Part shown: one piece after another, positions 1 to 40,126 of the stretch | Layout of the letters: every line of letters starts with the position of its first letter | Position numbering within the stretch: the first letter of the stretch is position 1 | DNA from: Glandiceps talaboti | Taxonomy: Eukaryota; Hemichordata; Enteropneusta; Spengelidae | Assembly: GCF_964340395.1 (NCBI RefSeq) | Contig: NC_135564.1 | Location: 12,243,891-12,307,890 of the forward strand | Direction of reading: 5' to 3' | Length of the DNA: 64,000 bases | Position numbers and translations under genes: made by a program | The notes under the pieces: model-generated | What the model was told of the DNA's origin: nothing | The model's database searches: none | What the model saw: the letters and a program-made list of their open reading frames with translations, nothing else

Positions 1-962
1 TTTGTGATTTTATGGGTTCAACTAATGGAAGTGATGTTGTCAATGATAATTTTAAGGTGAGTCATAAGGTTTCCATGACAACATGTTGAATGTTTTAAAG
101 ATGCCAGAAGGATGAGGATTGGGCATTTATTTTAGATATTTAATTGATGGAACACCTTTATTTAATTTATGTTTTTGTACATTTGTTGTACACAAAAAAA
201 AACAATGTTGAATATCATATACCAAGTCCATTTTCGTAGCTCAATAAATTACAAAACTTTAAATAAATGTCTATAAAAATGGTTGCTATTGTACATAAAA
301 TAACAAACTTTTTACACACTTTTTATTTGTTTACAATTTATTGACTCAGAGTTAGAAACATGGATCCTGTCAATGCTGTTTCACATTGGGTTTTTTTTCA
401 AAATTTCAAGTGAGAAAAGATGGTAAAGTTGTTTTACTGATTAAAAATACAAAATAGATATTACCCATTGCTCACCCATGTGGCTTCTTTCTTTAAGCTT
501 GAGATATTAGGAATCCATTAATAATTAGCTGCAATATATGCATATTATACATTGGCTAACTCAGGGTTATATAATATAGAGTACAAATTGCATGTATTCA
601 GTTGCCTAAATACATTATTTTTGTACTCAATCTCTCAATCGTGCTCTTATTAACTTTAAAATATACAGGTTCATGTTAGTTTTGATATCTGAATATCAAT
701 CTCTCTAGAGTCTAGCAGTTGCACCCTGACAGCTGCAAGGGAATGTTTGAGTAAGAGTACCATACTACATTGTACATATAAAGAAGTACAGACTACAGTT
801 ATGTTTAATAATTATGTCAAGAAATACTTTTCATTATCCCGCCAATCCATAATTTAATTATTTGATACATTGTCAAAATATTAGTCTTCATAAAAAATGT
901 AGGACTATCTGAAATCTAAGTTCTACATTATAAGATCAAATGGTGTTTTTGACATGATACAG
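1..962 (+). other. Intron upstream of first visible exon
   Basis: AT-rich non-coding sequence with no EGF-like reading frame on either strand. It ends in a 3' splice site (gatacag) at 962. The exon that follows begins inside an EGF module, so this is intron rather than promoter. Confidence 0.7.
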
Positions 963-29781
<28,819 letters not shown>

Positions 29782-30464
29782 TCACTTGAATAATTAACAC
29801 AAATATGGTAAGTCTTTGTGTCTAGTGATGAACTTCATCATAACACAGGTGTGGGTTACGCCGTTATCAAGTACTATCACTTTAAAAATCCCTTATATAT
29901 AATATTAGTCTGTTATTGTTGCTTTTGGGGTTGACCAATCATATCATTATCAGTGATCAGGGAACAAGAACCATAATAATCCCTACAGGTATAATGGACC
30001 ATACCAATCTAGACTGAAAGGTTGGTCACTGTGAATGTTGCTGACAAACTCTTGCTCAGTGTGTGTAGTGATTGATTAAGATATAATGCTCCTTGGGACC
30101 AATTTCCATGAAAATAACAGTTCTTAAAATCTCTCCAAACTTTGCCATGTGAAAGCTTTAGCTTGTTCTTGGGAAATATAAAATAAATCTCGGGATCCAT
30201 CAGCTGTATACAAGGAAATTGATAATCTTTTATTTTTAGACATGTTATGTAATCCCAAACCTGAATGGATTTCTGTAGAAATATGTGTGTATATGTCTGC
30301 ATAAAAAGAAAAGCACTGGGAGCAATTCTCAACACAAAATACTGTTCTAGCAAACCAAACACTTTTAGCCAATAACACATGATAGAGAAACTGGTAGGCT
30401 TACGATCAGTCATCTCTTTGTAACAATGACATTGGTACCCCAGTATGCAATGTGGAGTAATGAA

Positions 30465-30810
30465 TCGTTAGAGTGGCTGCAGCTTTGAAACTGCAGGATG
30501 CAGGTTCAAGCCCCATCACTGCCATTTGCTTCTGAATGGCTAAAGTCCTTGGGCAAGATTTAAACCATGATTGTGCTTCAGTCAACCCAGCTGTATAAAT
30601 GGGGACCTGGTAGGATAGAGGTTACAATGTGAATACTTTAATCCTATGCGCTTATAGAGTCTGCAATGGACTGTATGCTCCCTAGGGAGTTAAGCCAGTA
30701 AAAGGCCATTGTGCCACTATAGATCTGTGCAAGGGGTAATTATTGTAAAGTTTTTTGAGCACAGAGTGAGAAAGCATTATATACACGAAAACCAACATTC
30801 TTATTATCAT
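30465..30810 (+). repeat. tRNA-derived SINE, copy 2 (best head)
   Basis: The head has A-box-like 'gtggctgcagctttg' and a B box 'ggttcaagccc', as in tRNA promoters, followed by the shared body including 'agtccttgggcaag', a core seen in several animal SINE families. Tail 'gaaaaccaacattcttatta'. Lies inside the probable 3'UTR intron. Confidence 0.75.
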
Positions 30811-30882
30811 TTGAACAACCGCTCCATTATGATACTTATGTATATGATTAATCATTTATATTCATTTTCTTGTTTATTCCAG

Positions 30883-31380
30883 ATGTATATTCTGATGGGT
30901 TCTTGAAAAAAAAAATATTACAACTCATCGAGATAGGAAGAAGTTGCATGCAATAATTGCAACTAAATATTAATATGGAGATGGAGATGAAAAAACATCT
31001 TGTAAACTCACAATTTGATCGCATTACGGTCCCTCTGTGATTGCATATTTAATCACAGCATGGACATGAATACCAGCTGCAATTTGTGTACAATTTCTGC
31101 TTCCATGCAGTGTTGTCAGAAACAATCTCCCAACACTGACTTTTGCTTTCGGTCGATTGGTGTTCGAAGCAACACTGCCTTCAGTAGCGGCCATATTGGA
31201 TTTATCACAAATATTATGTCATAAACTTGACTATGCGCAATTTACTGTTGTCAGACAATCTAAAAATAATCCATGAGAAGGAATACAACATTATGGTTTG
31301 CCCATCATCTCTGATAACAATAAGTTCAAGTTTATGGGGAAAAAGAAGTGCTGCATAAGTTTACACAATAAAATGAGACA
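30883..31380 (+). other. Probable 3'UTR exon of the EGF/SEA gene
   Basis: Begins after a good acceptor ('tttattccag') that would pair with the donor at 29807. No coding content. An aataaa at 31368 is a candidate polyadenylation signal. Transcript support is not visible from sequence. Confidence 0.4.
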
Positions 31381-34300
31381 TAGCAACGAGGGGTAAAAAG
31401 TATCAGGTTATATACTACCATGATCACATTTACAAAAATTTTACAGTAATATATATTTACATTACTGATCCATATATACGGTACTTAATAGTTTGAATCC
31501 TTTAGAATTACTCCTCATAATCCATATTTATTTTAGAGTAGCATTTATTAACCATGAAATGGGTTTAAAACTTCATCTATTCTTACTTACTTAGCTCTTT
31601 GTCTAAGACTAATATTTCTTGTTCAAAGCAATAACCACTTTATTTTACATAAGCAGTAAGATACATCATTATGTATATATGACAAATAATTTGATGCAAT
31701 TCTTTGTATATTATACATTGGCATACGGCTGACAGCAATACGCCACATTCCAGTTACTAGAAAAACAAAAGATTGTATAGTTTGGCCACTAGGAGTGCTG
31801 TTTGACAGTAACTATTGGACCAGAAATGAGGAACATTGTTTTCAAAAGATCATCATTTCCCAGTGTTTCACACACAATGTTGGTCACATTCTTAACCAGT
31901 GAAAACATTCTGCTAAATTTGTTTCTGGTGACAAAATTCTTAGGAAGTCACAGAGTTGTTTTAAACTTTGTGATTTTAGCCTTGACGTTTCCTCATATGG
32001 GGTGCCTCCTTGTGACACTTCTCTGAAAAAGTCTGCAAAGTGGATAACCAGAATATGGCGTGTTCTTACACATTGTTTTTGAATTTAAATGGCATGGATT
32101 TATTGCAATTACTGTGATACTTATATGGATGATTGCTTGAAAGAATTTAGTAATACTTCTTTGATATGTGTACAGATTGCTGCTTGTCAGTAAAACAAAC
32201 TATTTTAAGACTTAAAATGTAGATATTTATTCTTCATACTGTTTGAAAATTGAAATTGTTGATAATTCCAACCTTCTTTAAATTCATTGTACTCGAACTT
32301 TTTCATAGCTGTGAACTGCAATATCAGTATACTTCTTGTTCACATTTACTCATAACTTTAAACAAAAATGAGAGGGTGCTATTCATGTTAATTCTGTGAG
32401 ATGGGACATACAAAAAGTATGGTTAACTTTTTATCAAACAGTAAATAAGTACAAAAACAGCTTGAATTTTCAAAAACTCACACTTCAGTGAGGTTTTACA
32501 AGAAGTTTGGACACAATTTTTAAAATTTTAATAACACATTTCTGAATTTGGAACAACATTTGAAATTTCTATTAAGCAACATTTTTCACCTTTCACTTGT
32601 AGACACAACAGAAGCCATTACACAAAATATCAGAATTGTTTACAGAAACACCCAAGTTGATACATGTAGTTTTAGGTTCACTTCAGTTCAGATTTATTCT
32701 GCTTAAAATTGCAAAATCTTGGCCTTCTTTATTCAGATTATTCATAATATGCTATATAATAATATCCAATACTAAATAAAGTTCAGAGGCGCTGTACAAT
32801 TATGTATACATATTGAAAGCTTTGCTGAAAGGATATGTTTTAAAGGGTCTTCCTAAAAGAACAAACTGTGGGGCTTTTGACGTATTTACTGGGGCAAAGT
32901 GTTCCAGAGGCGGGGGCTGCATGTGGATCCATGAGGTGTTCTTTTGTATAATCATTCCACTATTTACATAGAATAAAATTAATGTAGTACAATGTCATAT
33001 GTATGCATGTTATGTACAAAACCTACAAACAAGAAAATAAAATGTACTTATAAATAAGTTAAACAATGCAATATCCAATATTTGACAATATTAAAACATA
33101 CATTGGTGCTAGGGAATGGTAATAATAATTCATTTTATTCAAGCAATATGGGAAGTTGGGCAAATGAGACAATTCAATGTATTTTAGGGTTATTTTTTGT
33201 AAAGTTTTGGTGAAATGGATTTCCATGAATAAAATGAAATGTAAATTTACAATCATAACATTTTTATGTAAGGTCACAATGAACTTTTACAACATTCTAT
33301 CATACATGTATATTGATATTGTATATTGGAAAGTTTTTGATAAATGATTCAACACATGAATTAATATCATAAAAATTGTTGGTTTACAGATATTTAAAGT
33401 TAAAAGAAAGAAAGAATTCTTTATGAGGGATTCAAACATACATATCTTAAATGGTGGGCACTTTCATTGATTTGAATATTTTCCTTCTTTACACATTATT
33501 TTCTTGTAAAATTGAACAACAAAGATATACATTGATGTTCATCTTCTGTTTTATCATATAAAACGTTTTAATTGAAATATGATGATAAAATTTGAAGAAG
33601 ACTTTAATATCATACAAATTCAAATTCTGAATTACTGTAGGGAAAGTGTATATTTGTATCTATGTATTATCAAGGAAATGTACTTTTAAAAGAACGGCAT
33701 TTTTTATTATTAAAGATATTCATTCACATTACCAAATGAAGTGCTGTTTTCATTTTAACATGGCATGAGTGTTAAGGCCTAGAATAAGAAATTGTGTGGA
33801 TCTGATTACCCTCAATTTGAGAATAGGTGGGTAGGTAGACTTTTTATTTCAGTGTTGCAGCCAGCCTTTTGAAAGAGTGGGACATAGTGTCCCAAGACTT
33901 TCAGTTTTCTGGGTTATTATCAATTTTGGGGACATCATAAAAAAAGTGCCAATGACGTTAAAGCACAACTGTACAGCATTTAAAAATATTTACCCATAAG
34001 AGTATACATGCTAGATATTTGCAGTTGCCTATCCAACCCTGTTGTTACCTATGCAATATTGGCGATCATGTGGCTGTTGTTATAGGCGTGGTCATGTTGC
34101 TAAACATATTTGCATACAATTTTAGTGTGGGACATCTATGACCCATCACTTCCAAAATTGTGGGTAAGGTCCAAAAAATGTGTCTCAAATGACCCAAAAA
34201 CACCCTCTGGCTGCAACACTATTTAATTTTATTTTTTTATTTTTTTTCATGTGTGAGTGTCTAGTTCAGGTAGTTATGTTTTCCGTTGATTTCCAAATGG

Positions 34301-34600
34301 TCTATGTATTATTGGTTTCTTCTCATCAGATGTACAGCCATTACAGATTGGAAGTATAGTTTTATATTGTCTTTGTAAGTTGATGCCAGTTTCCGTATCC
34401 ACTATTTCTGGCGAGACTGCATAATTTTCGTGATTTTATTTTTTTTTTTTCTCGAATATGTAAAAAAAAAAGGTTTACAATTTCCGCATCCACTATTTCT
34501 CGTGAGACTTCAGAATTTTTGCTATTTTATTATATTTTTATCGAATTCGTAAAAAAGTTTAGCGTCGGCAGTGAAAAACTACAGTAGTTGGGGTCGGGTG
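31380..34600. other. Intergenic sequence
   Basis: No recognisable gene on either strand. AT-rich. Contains the second copy of the dispersed repeat also at 15168-15450 (31793-32040), and near 34380-34560 two copies of a segment 'ttccg.atccactatttctcg/gcgagact' about 95 bp apart. Confidence 0.6.
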
Positions 34601-34685
34601 ACATGAACAAAACCATTTTTTGATATGTCCAAAGTTGCACCACTATCACAACCTGACTAACTAGTCCGACACTCGCGACATCAGC

Positions 34686-35258
34686 TTGCAATTCGCTTGT
34701 CACCAGCAGTGCGTGATACTCAGTATTGGGACGGACTCAAGTGTTTTTGAAAAAGACGCACTGATTCCCTGTACTGGTTACATTTGTGGAAATGGCTGCC
34801 CCCGACCAGTAGCTTATCAATATCAACTTCACAAAGCTGGTGAAATATACGTAGAGCTTTGGACTAGGCAGGGTTTTTACATAAAATCAAGACAGTTTCA
34901 AAGAACGTTACTAGATCTTTATAGGTAACACCATCCACCCCAGGGGCCCAACTTGGGTATCCCCTACTCGCAAGGCTTGTGGCCACCATGATCCCTTTTA
35001 CATCCATGTTTACAGACACCTATGTTGTTTATAATTCCTTGGCGCCACAGTGTAGTAGAGGGACTGTGGATAGACACAATAATTTTACTTGAAAGATTAA
35101 GTGGTGATGCATCTCATCTCAGACCCCTCTCAGACCACCAGAAAATTGGTCTGACATCTATCAGTCCCGGATATTACGTTTTACTAGACTCAGACAATTG
35201 TAAAGGGAAAAGAATCGACTTGAAAAGTAATTATTTCTGTAATTTTTTACGAAATTAA
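34686..35258 (+). other. Unrecognised open stretches, no ATG
   Basis: Two open stretches (34686-34928 and 35022-35258) in a locally GC-richer patch. The first is Cys-rich (CTGYICGNGC) and lacks an ATG. It ends at 'tatag|gtaaca', which could be a donor. I recognise no family. They may be exons of an unidentified gene or transposon remnants. Confidence 0.2.
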
Positions 35259-35762
35259 AATTAGAACCAGGTTCTGTAATATTTCATCAACGTCTGCTGT
35301 GTAATAACTATACGTACCATTACAATTTACAAGTCATATGACGCCAAAACACACCGAAAATTACCAGTTTCAGACTGCATAAGCTTATTTTTCAGTTTGG
35401 TGTCATGTTTGGAATCGTACATGGAGGCATAATTTGAAATAACAACTTTAAAGTATCTTAATTATTTCACGCAAATTACGTATCCCTCACCTTCATTGTG
35501 CACCATACCATAGCCACCAAGTCCGGATCCACAAATGAGCAGACGACAGAATCTGTCTGGCGGGTAGTGTGACGTCACGTCTCTTAATAGACTATTTCCG
35601 GTTCCAAGATGCATTGCGTGAAACGACGTCGCATATATGTTCAGAAATGTGATGCCGAATGTAGAAGACAAACAAACAAACAAATAAATAAATAAATAAA
35701 TACTGACGAACAACAACGTGAACAGATTTATCAGTAATATTTCTACACACAGTGGGGTATCG

Positions 35763-36093
35763 CACAGGCATTTGTTTCCCGGGTTATGGCTCAGAATATT
35801 TCTATCAGAATACAATAAAATGAGGATAATATCGTTAATAGTGACGTATTAAACCAACACTATATGAAAGTGGTAAAATTACACATGTTTCTGTGATCGC
35901 GCAGTTTCACTAAATGCGAAGGAAGAGTGTCTTCCTTCGCATTTAGTGAAACTGCGCGATCACAGAAACATGTGTAATTTTACCCCTTTCATATAGTGTT
36001 GGTTTAATACGTCACTATTAACGATATTATCCTCATTTTATTGTATTCTGATAGAAATATTCTGAGTCATAACCCGGGAAACAAATGCCTGTG
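35763..36093. mobile_element. 331-bp near-perfect palindromic MITE with 8-bp target duplication (hAT-like)
   Basis: Arms 35763-35925 and 35931-36093, 163 nt each, are reverse complements with only two mismatches seen by eye, around a 5-nt centre (agtgt). The flanks carry the direct repeat gggtatcg at 35755-35762 and 36094-36101. An 8-bp duplication with ends CACAGG/CCTGTG fits hAT-type insertion. No coding capacity. The near identity of the arms points to recent insertion or arm correction. Confidence 0.93.
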
Positions 36094-36438
36094 GGGTATC
36101 GGTACAATTGTGACCATTTCGTATATAGGTAAACATAATAAATTTTTATAGCAATTCTTGTTGCATAGAAACATTGTTGATACTTTAAGTACTCTGTTGT
36201 TGATGTTTGTCAGTATTTGTTTTGTTTCTTTCTTTGTTTCTTTTCGAAAACACAACTAAGCCTTAGCCCAAGTCTGTGCAAACTTGCCATTTTCAAGTGT
36301 TTCTAGATGTAAAAGTGAGTGAGTTTACAGTGAGTGTCAGTGAAAACATCCACTGATCCAGTGGATGATGTTTACATTCACTGCATAATGTGTTAATTTG
36401 CTTTCTAGTCAATTGGACCCCTCGTCAATTGGACCCTA

Positions 36439-36838
36439 GTCAATTGGACCCCTAACCAAATGAACCCTCGCCGTAACCAATGTAAGTTGTTCAGGGATAT
36501 TTGACACAATCCAGAAACATTATTATTAAGAAATAGATAGCACAAATACGAGTGTAGTCTGTTTGCAGTTTGGGTGTGGGAAAGGTATCCACTGTAACAT
36601 TAACAAGAGTAAAGTGTAGAACGAGAGCAGTCTTGCGCTGGAGTCTTGTGAACCATGCATCCATGTGGGTTAAACCATAGACCCTACACGTAGGATTCAC
36701 GGAGTGCATTAAATGAGACCAAACTTTTATCAACCGTCGGAAGCAATGAAATTCACCAGTTGCAATTGATAACTTTCCTTGCCTCAGACATAATCCCTAC
36801 ACTCGGCGAGGGTTCATTTGGTTAGGGGTCCAATTGAC
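36439..36838. mobile_element. 400-bp element with perfect 35-bp inverted ends
   Basis: 36439-36473 and 36804-36838 are perfect reverse complements (start 'gtcaattggacccctaacc'). Two extra partial copies of the terminal motif 'gtcaattggaccc' sit just outside the left end. The internal antisense frame has no recognisable domain. Confidence 0.88.
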
Positions 36839-36958
36839 CTGTTTCCGTTAATTTGGGCAAATAACTAGTGAGTTTGTTCTCGCAAGCTACTAATTAATGC
36901 AAAGCTGATAAACTCAGATAAGACAATGATATCAGGTAGCTAGGAAATAAAAAAAAAA

Positions 36959-37656
36959 GTGAGGAAACATTTAAAACTTTATTTGAAATATACAGAAAAT
37001 AATATTAGAAATCTGGAAAATCACGAGAACAAAGTGATAACAAAGTCTTTAAATGTACAACATGATGGTTCGTGGCAGGCAAGAATGCTCCAGCAAGTGA
37101 TTGATTGCAAGACAGCGTTTCCTGAGAAGCTCTGTACACCCTCACTGGTTATATCTCTCATTGATGCTATCCAGGCCTGCAACATATGTTTCGGCAATCC
37201 TGATGAGAAATTTGCTGTCCTTGCAAAGTGAACAAAGACAGATGTGGTCCTTGTAATCAGTTTCGAAGGAAGTTTTTTGTTTGGCTAAGCAGACATGAAA
37301 GTTGTACTAATAACAATGAAGACATGGTGAGTGAGAAACTTCAGGCCACTAGTACGATGCCTTTGTCAAGTCTGACTTTAGATGAACTGATTTAAGAGCG
37401 AAAAGACAAGCAGAACTCAAGGCTGCGATACAGGCTACAAGAGGATATGAAAAAAGGAGGAGAAACTTGGCCGAGCAGACAAGGAAGTACATCTACTATC
37501 AATAATGAAGACAGCATGGTAGAGAAACGTCAGGCCAAAAGTTGTGTGCCTTTGTCAAGACTGACTCGGGATGACTTGACTGTAAGAACTCAGAACATAA
37601 TCAAAGGAAAAAGACGAGCAGAACTCAGTGAGGGAAGGCTGCCATACAGACTATAA
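36959..37656 (+). pseudogene. Decayed multi-copy (transposon-like) coding region
   Basis: A 36959-37231 frame (no ATG; contains ACNICFGNPDEKFAVLAK) is followed, in another frame, by a Cys-x2-Cys region (RCGPCNQFRRKFFVWLSRH) and then two related segments (PLSSLTLDELI and PLSRLTRDDL, each preceded by an NNED motif). A frameshift and a stop at 37393-37395 break it. The pattern is like multi-copy proteins linked to transposons in marine invertebrates, from memory only. Function unknown. Confidence 0.5.
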
Positions 37657-37805
37657 GGGCTACAAGATAGTGTGAAAGAAGGAGAAACTATGCATGATTA
37701 GTCTTCAGAGAGCATGAAATAAGCCACTGAGGAATTTGATGGTGTAGTGGGGAAGAAAATGAACAGGGGAGCTGTCTATGGAAAAACATTATGACATCTT
37801 GACAT

Positions 37806-38668
37806 GAGATTTTTAAATTGTAATTCAATTTATTTAGGATTATACAACTTATAGGTGTAACTCATATGCTGAAAAGTGTAAAAAGCAAAAGAAGAAAACT
37901 TATTTCTCTGTCACAAACTACAGCCTCTTTTATGGCACCATCTAAACATGCCATCTTTATTTCGGAGTGTAGCGGAAGAAATAACATCTCTGGTTTGCGA
38001 GAATGTATTTCTCAATTACTGTATTATGTATGTAAAACCTGTTGAATTCTAGTAATAACACAACATAATACTGAATGGTAAACTCATTGCACATAAAACA
38101 ATTTTCAACTCTTTAGGTAACAAATGACTAAAAGGCAATATAAAATATATTTACAAACTTAAGTGCATAAACATATACATTTAAAAAAAAAACATATCAT
38201 ACCTATATCTATCAATGAGATTTTTAAATTGTCATTCAATTTATTTAGGATTATACAACTTATAGGTGTACTCATATACTGAAAAGTTCACAAAGCAAAA
38301 GAAGAAAACGCTTTAAATCTTAAACAAAAATGTTGACATACAAGCTATGTTTCTTTAGTTCTCCGTCACAAACCACAGTCTCTTTTATGGCACCATATAT
38401 AGAAACATGTCGTCTTTATTTCGGAGTGTAGCGGAAGAAATAACAGCTCTGGTTTGTGAGAATGTATTTCTCAATTACTGTATTATGTATGTAAAACCTG
38501 TTGAATTCTAGTAATAACACAACATAATACTGAATGGTAAACTCATTGCACACAAAACAATTTTCAACTCTTTAGGTAACAAATGACTAAAAGGTAATAT
38601 AAAATATATTTACAAACGTGCATAAACATATACAGTTTTAAAAAAAAAACTATCATATCTATATCTAT
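37806..38668. repeat. Tandem duplication of a ~410-450-bp segment
   Basis: Copy 1 about 37806-38214 and copy 2 about 38218-38668, both starting 'gagatttttaaattgt.attcaattt' and highly similar throughout. Copy 2 carries an extra ~60 nt near 38310. Each contains a ~100-bp imperfect hairpin ('cacaaac.acag-ctctttt' facing 'agctctggtttg.gag') also present at 57993-58094. Confidence 0.88.
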
Positions 38669-38699
38669 CAAAGTAACATCCACAAAGGATAGAAGAGAT

Positions 38700-39340
38700 T
38701 ATCTGCAATCTATAAACTTGTTTTCACAGAAGTAATTACTTTGTCAATGTCATATATTCAAATCAATTTTCAAATAGGATAAACTTAAGACAAAGTCTTT
38801 CGAAATATTAATATAACTTGTGTCGAAGCACTCTTTTAATTATAGGAACATAGCATGCCAAGATTGTTTTTGTGACTTTAGGTCAAGTGAAGGCAAGGCT
38901 GTTGGTGTACAATCAGGTGGTGAACAAAACATTTTTATCACTGGTAATGTACTAGGAGTCTACATTCACTATTTCAAAAGCAAAATGAATGTTACTGAAA
39001 AGTTTGTGTTTCTGTCAGCATTATCAGAGCATTCTGTATAGATACAAATGTAGGTAGAACTTATAAAAATACATACATTTGAGATTTTCACATTTGTCAC
39101 TTTTTTCAACTTCCTAAATACATGTGTTGAAAGCTATACAACAATGTAGCTGAATAAGATGTATCCATTATGTTGCTCACATATAGATATGCTACATGCA
39201 AGTGTTCAGTATAATGTTAACACATGAATCTAACCATGCGGTTGATTGTCCATGTTTCTATAAACTCAAATAACTTTATTTTTTAGTAAAATTTGATTTA
39301 TTATCGTATATAAACATTAATGCTAGCTGTTCAACACCCA
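38700..39340. other. Intergenic or 3'-flanking sequence
   Basis: No gene seen. On the minus strand, AATAAA signals (tttatt on +) at about 39274 and 39297 could end the RhoBTB transcript. Confidence 0.45.
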
Positions 39341-39343
39341 TGC

Positions 39344-39582
39344 TAGACTGTCGACAGTCGCTCGCGGCTTTTTTTCCTACGTTTTATCTAAACTCCGATC
39401 CGGCGCAACACTAGTCTAATCGCAAACTGACATCGAGGGCCGAAGGCCCGAGCGGGCCTTTGGCCCTTGACCACTCGGACCTTCGGTCCTCGATATCAGT
39501 TTTTGATTATACTAGTGTTGCGCCGGATCAGAGTTTAGATAAAACGTAGGAAAAAAAGGCGCGAGCGACTGTTGACAGTCTA
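39344..39582. mobile_element. 239-bp foldback element with 9-bp target duplication (MULE-like)
   Basis: Arms of about 110 nt start TAGACTGTC and include 'tcctacgttttatctaaac' and 'ccggcgcaacactag'; the GC-rich centre holds smaller hairpins. The direct repeat cacccatgc flanks it at 39335-39343 and 39583-39591. A 9-bp duplication with long inverted ends fits Mutator-like MITEs. It lies just downstream of, or within, the 3' region of the RhoBTB gene. Confidence 0.9.
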
Positions 39583-39913
39583 CACCCATGCTATACTGGT
39601 ACAGATAGTAAGCAACAGTGTGTCCTCTAATTAAGCCAATTTGACATGCCACTGAAACATACAATTTCTAGTGGTGCACCAAAATTTGGTGTCCCTTATC
39701 TCTTACTATGTGGCGACTCACAAGAACAAAATTTGGCTATGATTAGAGGGCACATTGGTAAGCAATTATATAATGTCCTCTCCATCTAATGGCATACCTC
39801 TGAAGAGCGCTATCAATTCACATTTAATGTGGATCTCTCTTGAGAGACTTTGGTGTTCATGTTGACACTAACCCACAACACACTGATTTCGATTTGTAGA
39901 ACATGTATCAACT

Positions 39914-40126
39914 TCACATAACAACACATTTTTCTCCTCTCTTTTCCATCAACTTTTCATACTCTTTCACTTCTTTCAAGTATTCAACAGGTGGCCATTG
40001 ATTTACGGTGACATGATCCAACTCGTCTGCTTCAAGCTTGTTAAAGTCTGACTTGTTACTGAAGACAAGGTAGTTGGTTGATATGAAATGAAGACACCAC
40101 TTGTGCAGTTGTTCTGCATTGTGTAC
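39914..40126 (-). CDS. RhoBTB exon 11: C-terminal region and CaaX box
   Basis: 213 nt including stop TGA (39914-39916), phase 0 in. Encodes [29 protein letters not shown] and the end KRGEKCVVM: Cys, two aliphatics, Met, which favours farnesylation. A basic residue pair precedes it. Confidence 0.93.
   Translation of the reverse strand, partial: VHNAEQLHKWCLHFISTNYLVFSNKSDFNKLEADELDHVTVNQWPPVEYLKEVKEYEKLMEKRGEKCVVM

Noticed and set aside
30009-30413. 134-codon minus-strand frame
   Set aside because: Lies within the probable 3'UTR intron, has no recognisable domain, and composition like surrounding non-coding DNA; chance frame most likely.
30465-30545. tRNA gene
   Set aside because: Has A- and B-box-like segments but no full cloverleaf, and the same unit recurs with a long shared body, so it is a SINE head.
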